NCBI GenBank assembly: GCA_963764305.1
Contig: CAVXSD010000006.1
Span: forward strand, 1 to 64,000
Direction: 5' to 3'
DNA from: Bog-473 sp963764305
GTDB lineage: Bacteria > Actinomycetota > Acidimicrobiia > Acidimicrobiales > RAAP-2
DNA length: 64,000 bases
In this document: positions 55,080-63,960 of the stretch, piece by piece
How positions within the stretch are numbered: the first letter of the stretch is position 1
How the letters are laid out: each line of letters opens with the position of its first letter
Program-made: the position numbers and the translations under genes
Notes under the pieces: model-generated
The model's database searches: none
Seen by the model: only the letters and a program-made list of their open reading frames with translations
Told to the model about the DNA's origin: nothing

Positions 55080-55907
55080 GACCGCCCCCGACGACGCAGC
55101 CGAGGTCTGGGAGCTCGACCACTACGAGGAGCGATTCGATGCATTCGACCAGGCGCACGGCTGCCGGTGGATGCCTTCGCCCCGCCACCGACCGACCCGG
55201 CCTGGGACTGCAGTTGCCCATCTCGGGTTCGGGCCGGCCCAGGTCACGACCATGCGACGGGCCGGCCTGGTGCACGGTCTCGGCCGTCTGGGTGTGTCCA
55301 ATTCCGATCTGGGACAAGCCGGGCCCGCTGGGCGCGGGGGAGTGGGAGCGGGTGCGCCTCTTCCCGTACCTGACCGGGCGGATGCTGCAGCAGTCAGCTG
55401 CTCTGGCACCGCTCGGGGCCGTCGCCGTCCAGCTGCGGGAGCGCCTCGATGGTTCGGGCTATCCGCGCCAGCTGGCGGGGTCGGCCATCTCCATGCCGGG
55501 CCGGCTGCTGGGCGCGGCGGACGTCTGCCAGTCGATGCGCGAGCCCCGCCCGTATCGTCCAGAGCTGACGCCGGAGGAGGCCGCGTCAGCAGCTTCGATC
55601 GGACGTGAAGGCCGGCCGCCTCGATGCGGACGCCGTCGCCGCCGTGCTCGGTGCCGCCGGCCACCGGGCGGGTCGCCGGCGCGAGGGCCCGGCAGGGCTC
55701 ACGGCCCGAGAGATCGACGTCCTCCGGCTTCTGGCACGGGGCTTGTCGAGCAAGCAGATCGGTCGTGAGCTGGTGACCTCGCCCAAGACGGCGCGCAACC
55801 ACATCGAGCACATCTCCGTGAAGATCGGCGCCTCGAGCCGGGTGACCGCCAGCCTCTACGCCATGGACCACGGCCTGTTGCCGGTCACGGACGTGATCGA
55901 CGCGTGA
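55080..55907 (+). pseudogene. HD-domain / LuxR response protein, degraded
   Basis: Remnant of a two-domain regulator. HD part: RRAGLVHGLGRLGVSNS (the metal HD is HG here), DKPGPLGAGEWERVRLFPYL, RLDGSGYPRQL, MPGRLLGAADVCQ; then LuxR-type HTH: GLTAREIDVLRLLARGLSSK QIGRELVTSPKTARNHIEHI. At least two frame changes (near 55305 and 55590) separate them, and the N-terminal part is lost. The C-terminal 101 residues are open from 55605 and might still be made. Confidence 0.65.
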
Positions 55908-56000
55908 GCGAGGTCAGTCGAAGCTCGGGCCACGCCCGGCCCCGGCGCGGGCCACACGTGCCATGCTCTCGTTGACGTCGAGGGTTCGGAGGTCGCGCGC

Positions 56001-58298
56001 GTGGCACGGGTGGAGTTCCGGGGGACGATCGGCAACGACTGGCGGGACTCGGAGCCGTGGTGGCCCCCCGTGCCCAGCCCACCCGAGGGCGCGCCGAACG
56101 TCGTCCTGATCGTCCTCGACGACGTCGGCTTCGCCCAGCTCGGGTGCTACGGGTCCGACATCGAGACGCCGGTGATCGACCGCCTGGCCGCCGAGGGGGT
56201 CCGGCTGACCAACTTCCACACCACCGCGCTGTGCTCGCCCACCCGGGCCTGCTTGCTCACGGGGAGGAACCATCACCGCAGCGGCATGGGCCGGGTGGCC
56301 GACCTCGCCAGCGGCTTTCCGGGATACTGGGGCCGGCCGCCCCGCGAGAACGGTTTCCTCTCCGAGATCCTGCGCGCCACGGGGTACGCCACGTACGCGG
56401 TGGGGAAGTGGCACCTCAGCCCCGAGGGCGAGACGAACATGGCCAACTCGCGGGCGACCTGGCCGCTCGGCCGCGGCTTCGACCGCTGGTACGGCTTCCA
56501 TGGCGGGGAGACGCACCAATTCGTCCCCGCGCTGTACCACGACAACCACGCCGTGCGCCCGCCGCGCGCCGTCGAGGACGGCTACCACCTCAGCGCCGAC
56601 CTGGCCGACCGGGCCATCGAGTTCTTGGGGGACCTGCGCGCCGTGGACGACGAGCTGCCCTTCTTCCTCTACTTCGCCACAGGGGCCTGCCACTCGCCGC
56701 ACCACGCGCCGGCCGAGTGGATGGAGCGCTACAAGGGACGCTTCGCCCAAGGGTGGGACCGCTGGCGCGACGAGACCTTCGCCCGCCAGCTGGCCCAGGG
56801 CGTCGTCCCTGAGGGCACCGTGCTCTCGCCCCGCCCGTCCTGGGTCCCGAGCTGGGACAGCTTGGGCGCCGAGCAGCGGGTGCTCGCCGAGCGCTTCATG
56901 GAGTGCTTCGCCGCCTTCCTCGCCTACACCGATCAGCAGATCGGGCGGGTGCTCGACTTCGTCGAGGAGGTTGGTGACGCCGACGACACCGTCGTGATCG
57001 TGGTGTCCGACAACGGCGCCAGCTCGGAGGGCGGCAAGGACGGCACGATCAACGAGGGCCGGTTGTCCAACTTCGAGGCAGCCGGCGTCGACGAGATGTA
57101 CCGGCGCATCGACGAGATCGGCGGTCCGCTGAGCCACAACAACTACCCGTGGGGCTGGACCATGGCGGGGAACACGCCCTTCAAGCGCTGGAAGCGCGAG
57201 GTCCACGAGGGCGGCGTCGCAGACCCGTGCATCGTGCGCCTCCCTGCCGGCCGCGGCGGCTCTGTCGGCCTGCGGCGGCAGTACGCCCACGCCGTCGACA
57301 TCCTGCCCACGGTGCTCGAGCTGGCCGGCGTCGCTCCCCCCGGGGAGATCGACGGTATCGAGCAGTCGCACCTCGACGGCACCAGCTTCGCCTACGTGCT
57401 GGGTCCGGACGGGGAGCGCGCCCCCGGCCGTCACCACACCCAGCACTTCGAGATGCTCGGGTCCCGTGCCATCTACCACGACGGTTGGAAGGCGGTGACC
57501 TACCACCCGGTCGGCCCGATCTACGACGACGGGCTGAGCAACAGCGCCCCGTTCGACGACGACGTCTGGGAGCTCTACCACGTCGCCGAGGACGTCTCGG
57601 AGGCGCACGACCGCGCGGCCGATTTCCCCGAGAAATTGGCCGAGCTGGTGGCACTGTGGTGGGAGGAAGCACGCCGCAACGACGTGCTGCCCTTGGACAA
57701 CCGGGTGCTGGACGTCATCGTGCACAAGCACGACCGTCGCCGGCCCCAGGACAGCTACCGCTACTTCCAAGGCGGCGCCCCGGTGCCCGAATGGGTCGCC
57801 GTCGACGTCCGCAACCGCTCGCATGCCATTTCGCTGGTTGTCGACGGGCCGGGCGGGGTGACGCCCGATGGCACCCTGCTCGCGCTCGGGTGCGCCCTCG
57901 GGGGCTGGTCGCTGCATGTCCACGGGGGGCGCCTGCGCTACGTCCACAACCTGCACGGCCAGCGGCACTACGAGGTCACCGCCGACCGCGAGCTCGACGC
58001 GGGGCGCCACGACCTCGAGTTCCGCTTCGAGTGGGACGAGTTGCTAGGCGGCACCGCCATGCTCCTCCAGGACGGCGAGGTCGTCGGGACCGGCAAGATC
58101 GAGCGCTTCACGCCCGTCGCCTTCAACGAGGTGATGATCGGGCTGACCTGTGGCTACGAGTGGGGTCCATCGGTTGGCGGCGACTACGACGCGCCCTTCG
58201 CGTTCAACGGCACGATCGTGCGGGCCGAGGTGTCGGCCACGGGGCCGGTGGTCCGGGATCCTGTCGCAGAGGTGGCGGCCATCCTGGCCGCGCAGTGA
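56001..58298 (+). CDS. Arylsulfatase (type I, formylglycine)
   Basis: 765 residues. VVLIVLDDVGFAQLGCYGSD holds the metal Asp pair (40-41); TTALCSPTRACLLTGRN has C78 in CxPxR, converted to formylglycine; AVGKWHLSPEG supplies Lys and His, and VVIVVSDNGASSEGGKDGTI the second metal pair. A ~200-residue C-terminal beta domain follows (residues about 570-740). Hydrolyses sulfate esters. No signal peptide, so cytoplasmic. The modifying enzyme is not in the window. GTG start; GGAGG 11 bases ahead. Confidence 0.9.
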   Translation: MARVEFRGTIGNDWRDSEPWWPPVPSPPEGAPNVVLIVLDDVGFAQLGCYGSDIETPVIDRLAAEGVRLTNFHTTALCSPTRACLLTGRNHHRSGMGRVADLASGFPGYWGRPPRENGFLSEILRATGYATYAVGKWHLSPEGETNMANSRATWPLGRGFDRWYGFHGGETHQFVPALYHDNHAVRPPRAVEDGYHLSADLADRAIEFLGDLRAVDDELPFFLYFATGACHSPHHAPAEWMERYKGRFAQGWDRWRDETFARQLAQGVVPEGTVLSPRPSWVPSWDSLGAEQRVLAERFMECFAAFLAYTDQQIGRVLDFVEEVGDADDTVVIVVSDNGASSEGGKDGTINEGRLSNFEAAGVDEMYRRIDEIGGPLSHNNYPWGWTMAGNTPFKRWKREVHEGGVADPCIVRLPAGRGGSVGLRRQYAHAVDILPTVLELAGVAPPGEIDGIEQSHLDGTSFAYVLGPDGERAPGRHHTQHFEMLGSRAIYHDGWKAVTYHPVGPIYDDGLSNSAPFDDDVWELYHVAEDVSEAHDRAADFPEKLAELVALWWEEARRNDVLPLDNRVLDVIVHKHDRRRPQDSYRYFQGGAPVPEWVAVDVRNRSHAISLVVDGPGGVTPDGTLLALGCALGGWSLHVHGGRLRYVHNLHGQRHYEVTADRELDAGRHDLEFRFEWDELLGGTAMLLQDGEVVGTGKIERFTPVAFNEVMIGLTCGYEWGPSVGGDYDAPFAFNGTIVRAEVSATGPVVRDPVAEVAAILAAQ

Positions 58299-58366
58299 GC
58301 GGAGGTGTGCCCCCCGTCACTCCCTCCGATGTGACGTGACACGGGAAGCCGGGCGGGACCCCCGTC

Positions 58367-58984
58367 CTAGTCGAAGCTCGGTCGGCGGTCCCGGGTGCGC
58401 TTCAGCTCGAAGAAGCCGTCGGTGCCCGTGACCAGCAGCACGCCGTCCCAGAGCCGGCCGGCCGCCTCGCCCTTGGGGGTCGGCGTGACCACCGGGCCGA
58501 AGATGGCCGTCCCGTTGTAGTGGATCACCGGTGTGCCCACCTCGTTGCCCACGGGGTCCATGCCGGCCCGGTGGGAGGCCTCGAGCAGGGCGTCGAACTC
58601 GTCGGACGTGGCCGCCCCGGCGAGGGAAGCCGGGAGACCGAGCTCGGCCAGCGCCTCGGCGATGACGACCTCGGCCTCACCCTCCGCCCGCCCTCGCTGT
58701 TCGAGGTGGAAGCGGCTCCCGATCGCCGTGTAGAGCGGCAGGAGGATGTCGCGGCCCTTCATCTGCTCCGCCGCGATGCACACGCGCACCGGGCCCTTGG
58801 CCCGGGCCATGCGCGCCTTGTACTCGTCGGAGAGCTCGTCACGCCCGGAGTTCAGGATGGCCAGCGACATGACGTGCCACTCGGTGCGGATGTCGCGCAC
58901 CTGCTCGACCTCGAGCATCCAGCGCGAAGTGATCCAGGCCCACGGGCACAGGGGATCGAACCAGAAGTCTGCCGTGTCGGTCAT
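58367..58984 (-). CDS. DsbA-like protein, mycothiol-dependent nitroreductase group
   Basis: 205 residues. DFWFDPLCPWAWITSRWMLE places a CPWA motif where Rv2466c-type mycothiol-dependent nitroreductases have CPWC; the single Cys could still form a mixed disulfide. VIAEALAELGLPASLAG and VGTPVIHYNGTAIFGPVVTP (cis-Pro) complete the thioredoxin-like fold. Start overlaps the SDR stop (ATGA). Confidence 0.8.
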   Translation of the reverse strand: MTDTADFWFDPLCPWAWITSRWMLEVEQVRDIRTEWHVMSLAILNSGRDELSDEYKARMARAKGPVRVCIAAEQMKGRDILLPLYTAIGSRFHLEQRGRAEGEAEVVIAEALAELGLPASLAGAATSDEFDALLEASHRAGMDPVGNEVGTPVIHYNGTAIFGPVVTPTPKGEAAGRLWDGVLLVTGTDGFFELKRTRDRRPSFD

Positions 58985-59730
58985 GGGATACCTCCGTCGA
59001 CGCGCAGGATGGCGCCCGTCGTGTACGACGAGGCGTCGGTGGCGAAGTACAACGCGGCGCCGACGATCTCGTCGGGCTCGCCGGCCCGCCGCAGGGCGTG
59101 GTGCGGCATGCCCCGCTCGAGGACGGCGGGGTCCCAGGCCTTCGCGATGTCGGTGAGGAACGGGCCGGCCATGATGCAGTTCACCCGCACCGTCGGCCCG
59201 AAAGCCTTGGCGAATCCCTCGGTCAGGGTGTTCAGCGCCGCTTTGGCCGCGTCGTAGGGCAGCATGCCCGGAGCCGGGCGCAGCGAACCGGTGCTCGAGA
59301 CGTTGATGATGGATCCACCATACGGGCCGTCCGCCATCCTCGTGCCGACGAGCGCGGTGAGCCGGAACGGGCCTTTCAGGTTGACCCCGAGCACCTTGTC
59401 CCACAACTCCTCGCTGACGGCGGTGAGGTCCGGGTAGAGGGGCGACATGCCGGCGTTGTTGACCAGCACGTCGACGCGGCCGAACGCGGCGTAGGCCTGC
59501 TCCACGAGGTCGTCGAGCTCGTTCCAGTGCCCGACGTGGCAGGCCACGGGGAGGGCCCGCCGGCCCTTGGCCTCGACCTCGGCCGCCACGGCACGGCAGG
59601 ACTCGATCTTGCGGCTGGCCACGATGACGTCGGCCCCGGCGTCGGCGAAGGCCAGCACCATGGAGCGCCCCAGGCCCCGGCTGCCGCCCGTGACGAGCGC
59701 GACCTTGCCGGCGAGCAGTCCGTCTGTCAC
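58981..59730 (-). CDS. Short-chain dehydrogenase/reductase
   Basis: 249 residues. GKVALVTGGSRGLGRSMVLA (NAD(P) site), LVNNAGMSP, SIINVSSTGSLRPAPGMLPY DAAKAAL (Ser, Tyr, Lys), and TTGAILRVDGGIP at the C-terminus. Classical SDR, substrate unknown. ATGA overlaps on both sides place it in the middle of an operon with the M20 peptidase and the DsbA-like protein. Confidence 0.88.
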   Translation of the reverse strand: MTDGLLAGKVALVTGGSRGLGRSMVLAFADAGADVIVASRKIESCRAVAAEVEAKGRRALPVACHVGHWNELDDLVEQAYAAFGRVDVLVNNAGMSPLYPDLTAVSEELWDKVLGVNLKGPFRLTALVGTRMADGPYGGSIINVSSTGSLRPAPGMLPYDAAKAALNTLTEGFAKAFGPTVRVNCIMAGPFLTDIAKAWDPAVLERGMPHHALRRAGEPDEIVGAALYFATDASSYTTGAILRVDGGIP

Positions 59731-61067
59731 TGCAGCAATTCCGCGACGGCATGGGTAACGGCCTTGGCCATCGGGATGTTGAGGGATTCGTTGGGCCCGT
59801 GGGCGTTGGAGTGGGGTCCGAGGACGCCGGTTGCCACGAACTGGGTACCGGGGAACCCCTTCTCCAGGTCGGCCAGGAACGGGATGGAGCCGCCCTCACC
59901 CACGAGGCCGTGCGCGTGCCCGAAGCGCTCCTTGGAGACGGCTGACAGCGTGGCGGCCAGGCCGGGATCGAGCGGCTGGGCGATCCACCCCTGGGCGGCC
60001 GACTCCAGGTCGATGGTGATGTGCGCGCCCTCGTCGGTGCGGATGGCCGAGATCAGGGCGTCGGTCGCCGCCTGCGCGTCCACGTCGGGCGGCAGCCGCA
60101 CCGACAGCTTGAGCGTCGTCGAGGGGCGCAGCACGTTGCCGCCGTCGTGTGGCTTGGGCAGCCCGTCGGCGCCGGTGACCTCGAGGGCGGCGCCCCAGGT
60201 GCGCGCCACGAGCCGCTCGACCGGGTTCGGTGTGAGCAGGTGCAGCCCGTCGACGACCGGCGCGTCGCTGTCTGGGAACTCGGCCGCCACGTCCACGAGG
60301 TTGGCCCGGAGCGCCTCGGGGATCCCCGCCCCCAGCAATTCCGGCAGGAGGATGCGGCCGGTCACCTCGTCCTCGATCGCGGAGAGAATGCGGCGCAGGA
60401 TCCGGAACGACGACGGGACGACGCCCCCCGCCGTCCCGCTGTGGACGCCTTCGGTGAGGACGTCCACCCGCACGGTGGCCACGAGGCAGCCCCGCAACGA
60501 CGTCGTCAGCCAGAGCCGGTCGTAGCTGAGCCCGCCCGTGTCGAGGCAGATGACGAGACGGGGCACGCCGATGCGCTCCTCGAGGTTCTCGAGGTGGGCC
60601 GCCAGGTCCGGGCTGCCGCTCTCCTCGCTCGCCTCGATGAGGATGAGGACGCGGCCGCGCCCGCCGCCCGCCGCCAGCAGACCCGTCACGGCGGCAAACG
60701 TCGCGTAGCCGTCGTCCGCCGTGCCACGGCCGTAGAGGAGGTCACCCTCGCGCACCGGCTCGTAGGGCCCGAGCCCGCTGCGCCACTCGCCGAGCGGCGG
60801 CTGCTTGTCCATGTGGCCGTAGATGACGACGGGGGCGCCCGCGCCGCCGTTGTCGATCAACAGGACCGGGGTGCGACCCGGCAGCTCGATGATCTCGACC
60901 GCCAGCGCGGGGTCCTGGTCCCGCACCCACGCCCTCAGGAGCTCGGCGGCCTCGGTGATCGCGCCCCGCTCGGCCCAGTCCGGGTCGAAGGCGGGGGAGA
61001 GGCAGGGGATGCGGGTGTACGCGCTGAGGGCGGGGAGGACGGTGTGCTCCCAGGCGGCATCGATCAT
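59727..61067 (-). CDS. M20 family metallopeptidase
   Basis: 446 residues from ATG 61067 (upstream reading to 61145 lies inside a short gene). VVIYGHMDKQPPLGEW (first His and Asp), LYGRGTADDGYATFAAV (bridging Asp), LILIEASEESGSPDLAAHLE (general base Glu pair), and a C-terminal His in VLGPHSNAHGPNES. This is the M20 dipeptidase/carboxypeptidase layout with two zinc ions. First gene of the three-gene coupled set; starts 7 bases after the short gene ends. Confidence 0.88.
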   Translation of the reverse strand: MIDAAWEHTVLPALSAYTRIPCLSPAFDPDWAERGAITEAAELLRAWVRDQDPALAVEIIELPGRTPVLLIDNGGAGAPVVIYGHMDKQPPLGEWRSGLGPYEPVREGDLLYGRGTADDGYATFAAVTGLLAAGGGRGRVLILIEASEESGSPDLAAHLENLEERIGVPRLVICLDTGGLSYDRLWLTTSLRGCLVATVRVDVLTEGVHSGTAGGVVPSSFRILRRILSAIEDEVTGRILLPELLGAGIPEALRANLVDVAAEFPDSDAPVVDGLHLLTPNPVERLVARTWGAALEVTGADGLPKPHDGGNVLRPSTTLKLSVRLPPDVDAQAATDALISAIRTDEGAHITIDLESAAQGWIAQPLDPGLAATLSAVSKERFGHAHGLVGEGGSIPFLADLEKGFPGTQFVATGVLGPHSNAHGPNESLNIPMAKAVTHAVAELLQ

Positions 61068-61074
61068 GCGCTGC

Positions 61075-61239
61075 TCACGACCCGGCGAGCACGGTCTGCC
61101 CGGCGATGCGACGGTCGGGCTGGTGTGAGGCGCCGTCCCTGGCATTGAACACCGATCCGGCGGCGTCGATCCGGGGATGTCGGGTGGCGTCGGCCACCTG
61201 GTCCACGCTGACGACGGTGCGGCCTGCGCTCTCTGCCAT
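61075..61239 (-). CDS. 54-residue protein of unknown function
   Basis: ATG 61239 has a perfect GGAGG 8 bases ahead. The product is hydrophilic (MAESAGRTVVSVDQVADATR ... VFNARDGASHQPDR) with no Cys, no membrane helix and no known motif. Stop at 61075-61077, 7 bases before the M20 peptidase start. Strong ribosome site and tight spacing support a real gene, perhaps a leader for the operon. Confidence 0.5.
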   Translation of the reverse strand: MAESAGRTVVSVDQVADATRHPRIDAAGSVFNARDGASHQPDRRIAGQTVLAGS

Positions 61240-61278
61240 TGTGTGTGACCTCCGGTTCGACCAGCTCAGCTGTGGAGA

Positions 61279-61635
61279 TTAGATGGCGTGCGCCACCAGA
61301 TCGCCCAGCTGCACCCACTCGAGGCTGGCGGCATGGGTCGAGGCCAGCACGACGGGTGGCGCCATGCCAGCCTCGAAGGCCTCCTGCCAGCGCGCCGCGC
61401 ACAGGCACCACTGGTCGCCCGGCTGCAGCCCGTCGAAGCCGAACTCGGGGTGCGGAATCGACAGGTCGTTGCCCACCGACGCCGAGAATGCCAGGAACTC
61501 GGGCGTGACCCGCGTGCAGACGGTGTGCACGCCGATGTCCTCGGCCCCCGTGTTGCAGCAGCCGTCCCGGTAGAAGCCGGTCAGTGGGTCGAAGTTGCAA
61601 GGCTCGAGAGTTTCGCCGAGGACGTTCTGCGCCAT
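61279..61635 (-). CDS. DUF2237 family protein
   Basis: 118 residues from ATG 61635. NVLGETLEPCNFDPLTGFYR DGCC, GVHTVCTRVTPEFLAFSAS, GDQWCLCAARWQEAFEAGMA PPVV and LASTHAASLEWV are the conserved blocks of DUF2237, a small Cys-rich family of unknown role. Upstream codons to 61671 are not typical of the family. Confidence 0.85.
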   Translation of the reverse strand: MAQNVLGETLEPCNFDPLTGFYRDGCCNTGAEDIGVHTVCTRVTPEFLAFSASVGNDLSIPHPEFGFDGLQPGDQWCLCAARWQEAFEAGMAPPVVLASTHAASLEWVQLGDLVAHAI

Positions 61636-61698
61636 GGCCCATTTGACCACGACATCGGTCCTCCGCCCCAACCGGCCGGTGCCAGGGAGGAGGACCGG

Positions 61699-62388
61699 TT
61701 AGCTCAGGGGGTCGCCCTCATAGCGGTCGACCCAGGCGAACGTGCTGACCGCATCCCGCTTCAACCGGCGTGGCGCCGCTTTCGGGCGCCCGAGTACCAC
61801 CAGGGACGCGACGGCCACGGTGTCGGGGATGCCGAACAGCGCGCGCACTTGGTCCTCGCGCCGCACCGGCATGGTCGTCATCACCCCGCCGAGTCCCTCG
61901 GTGCGGGCCGCGAGCAACAGGCTCCAGACGAACGGGTAGATGGACGCGCCGCCGGCAAGGGTGTAGCGGGGCAGGTCGCGGTCGACCGCGGCGAGCGCCG
62001 ACAGGTCGGCCAGGACCAACAGGAGGGCGGGAGCGGTATCGAGGGTCTCGGCGAAGCCGGGAGCGGCCGCGGCTGTGTCGGCGAACTGCGGGGCGTTGGC
62101 GATGGCCGCCGTCTCGGCGGCACGGTCGGTGACAGGGGCCCAGGGCACCAAACCGGCCGACACCATGGCCAGGTACTCGTACCACCCGCTCAGGTAGAGA
62201 TCGCGCAGTGCCGTCCGTGTGGCCGGGTCCTTGACCACGATGACGCGCCAGCCCTGACGGTTGCCGCCGCTTGGAGCGAAGCGGGCCGTGTCGAGGAGGC
62301 GGCCCAGCACGTCGTCGCCGACCGGTTCGGGATGGAATTGGCGGGCGGCACCGGTGCTGCGCAGGGTGTCCACGAGGTCGAGGTTCAC
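61699..62388 (-). CDS. Nitroreductase family flavoprotein
   Basis: 229 residues from GTG 62388. VDTLRSTGAARQFHPEPVGD (FMN Arg), ARFAPSGGNRQGWRVIVVKD (SGGN loop), SIYPFVWSLLLAARTEGLGG (helix and FMN Gly), and VVLGRPKAAPRRLKRDAVST at the end. Reduces nitro groups or quinones with NAD(P)H. Divergent from the next flavoprotein by 40 bases. Confidence 0.85.
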   Translation of the reverse strand: MNLDLVDTLRSTGAARQFHPEPVGDDVLGRLLDTARFAPSGGNRQGWRVIVVKDPATRTALRDLYLSGWYEYLAMVSAGLVPWAPVTDRAAETAAIANAPQFADTAAAAPGFAETLDTAPALLLVLADLSALAAVDRDLPRYTLAGGASIYPFVWSLLLAARTEGLGGVMTTMPVRREDQVRALFGIPDTVAVASLVVLGRPKAAPRRLKRDAVSTFAWVDRYEGDPLS

Positions 62389-62428
62389 GGGTTGCCCACC
62401 GTAGCGGCCGGTGGGTAAGGGTGGGGGT

Positions 62429-63449
62429 GTGCAGTCGCTCTCACGTTGGCCTCTGGTGGTGGCGCCAATGGCGGGTGGGCCCTCGACCGTCGAGCTCGTG
62501 GTTGCGAGCGCCGGGGCGGGAGCCCTGGGCTTCCTGGCCGGTGGGTACAAGACGGCGGCCGGCCTGGCCGACGAGATGACCGCGGTGGCCGCAGCGGGCG
62601 TCGACGCGTTCGGCGTCAACCTGTTCGTCCCGGGTGGACCCACTGCCGATCCCGACGGTCTGGCGGTGTATGTCGCCCAGCTCGCCTCCGACGCCGCCTC
62701 CCTCGGGGCGACGCTGGGAACAGCGGCGTGGGACGACGACGACTACGACGGCAAGGTCGATGTCGTACTCGACGCGGCGCCCGCTGCGGTGAGCTTCACC
62801 TTCGGCCTCCCCGGCCCTGACGTCGTCCGGGCGCTACAGGCGGCGGGCTCCACCGTCGTCCTCACCGTGACGACACCGGAAGAGGCGGTCCGGGCGCTGC
62901 AGCTCGAGCCGGACGCGCTGTGCCTCCAGGGTGCCGAGGCCGGGGCACACCGGGGCAGCCTGCGCAACGACGACCGCCCGGACGAGGACCGGCCCGTTCG
63001 CCGCGCTCCTCGCCGCGGTGCGCCGACGCACGCTCGTCCCGTTGGTGGCGGCGGGCGGGGTGGGCAGTCCCGGGGACGTGGTCGATCTGGTGGCCCGGGG
63101 CGCCGAAATGGTCCAGGCCGGGACGGCCTTCCTGCGCTGTCCCGAGAGTGGCGCCCCGCCGGCGCAGAAGGACGCCCTCGTCGACCCGGCGTTCGCCGCG
63201 ACCGCCGTCACGCGTGCTTTCAGCGGCCGGCGGGCCCGTGCGCTCGCCAACGCCATGGTGCGGGACCACCCCGGCGCGCCGGCCGCCTATCCCGAGATCA
63301 ACAACGCCACGCGGCCGTTGCGCGCCGCGGCGGCCCGGGCCGGCGATGTCCAGCGCATGAGCCTGTACGCGGGGACGGCGTTCCGTCAGGCCGAGGCCCG
63401 GCCGGCGGCGGAGGTCGTCGAGCGGCTGGTGTCAGGATTGCGCCGGTGA
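62429..63449 (+). pseudogene. Nitronate monooxygenase-like flavoprotein, one frameshift
   Basis: WPLVVAPMAGGPSTVELVVA, GALGFLAGGYKT and GVDAFGVNLFVPGG are the N-terminal FMN-binding blocks; LCLQGAEAGAHRGSL is the catalytic-His segment. A one-base indel near 62980 moves the rest to another frame: TLVPLVAAGGVGSPGDVVDL, GAEMVQAGTAFLRCPESGAP, RMSLYAGTAFR. About 340 residues if repaired. The clean surroundings make a true point frameshift or an isolated read error equally likely. Stop overlaps the next start (GTGA). Confidence 0.8.
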
Positions 63450-63931
63450 GCAGCGGGCGCCGTACGAAGACGATCGAGTTCACACCCCCCGAGGTGACGG
63501 CCGTCGCCGACGCGCTGCGCCCGCTGCGTGCAGCCGGCAGTGGTTGGGTCAACCTGATGCCCGGGATCGACGAGGACGCGGGCGACGTCCACCCGCGGGC
63601 CGGGCTCTTCGCCTTCTTCGGGAACCAGGCGGCACCGGTGACGATGACGACGGTGATGCCGCCGAAGAAGGATCGTCGCCACACCGAGGGGCTGACGGTC
63701 GGCCTCATGCATCCGACCGGGGGCAAGGCGGTGGCTCGGTTGGCCGAGGCCGGCGTGACCGTGCCCGAAGGTTGGGTGGTGCGCCAGGACCATGCCCGGC
63801 GGGGCCTGCTCGTCCGTACCCCGGCAGATGTGAGCGAGGTCGACGTCATTGCGTGGAGCGTGCGCGCCGGCACCGCCCTCTGCAGGGCGGAGATGACGGG
63901 CCGGTGGCAGGCCGTGCTCTACCTTCCGTAG
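63446..63931 (+). CDS. Conserved hypothetical protein
   Basis: 161 residues from GTG 63446, coupled to the flavoprotein. KTIEFTPPEVTAVADALRPL starts a compact alpha/beta protein; VHPRAGLFAFFGNQAAPVTM TTVMP and GWVVRQDHARRGLLVRTPAD are well-ordered segments. No membrane helix or catalytic motif recognised. Codon use matches the neighbours, so it is a real gene. Confidence 0.7.
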   Translation: MSSGRRTKTIEFTPPEVTAVADALRPLRAAGSGWVNLMPGIDEDAGDVHPRAGLFAFFGNQAAPVTMTTVMPPKKDRRHTEGLTVGLMHPTGGKAVARLAEAGVTVPEGWVVRQDHARRGLLVRTPADVSEVDVIAWSVRAGTALCRAEMTGRWQAVLYLP

Positions 63932-63960
63932 GTCGGGTTCCGCAGGGCCCGGATACCTCG

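Noticed and set aside
55914..58010. 698-codon open frame antisense to the arylsulfatase
   Set aside because: Exact antisense of a gene with clear sulfatase motifs; its own sequence is His/Val/Arg-rich without a fold.
60021..61148. 375-codon frame on the plus strand
   Set aside because: Antisense shadow of the M20 peptidase, which has all metal motifs.
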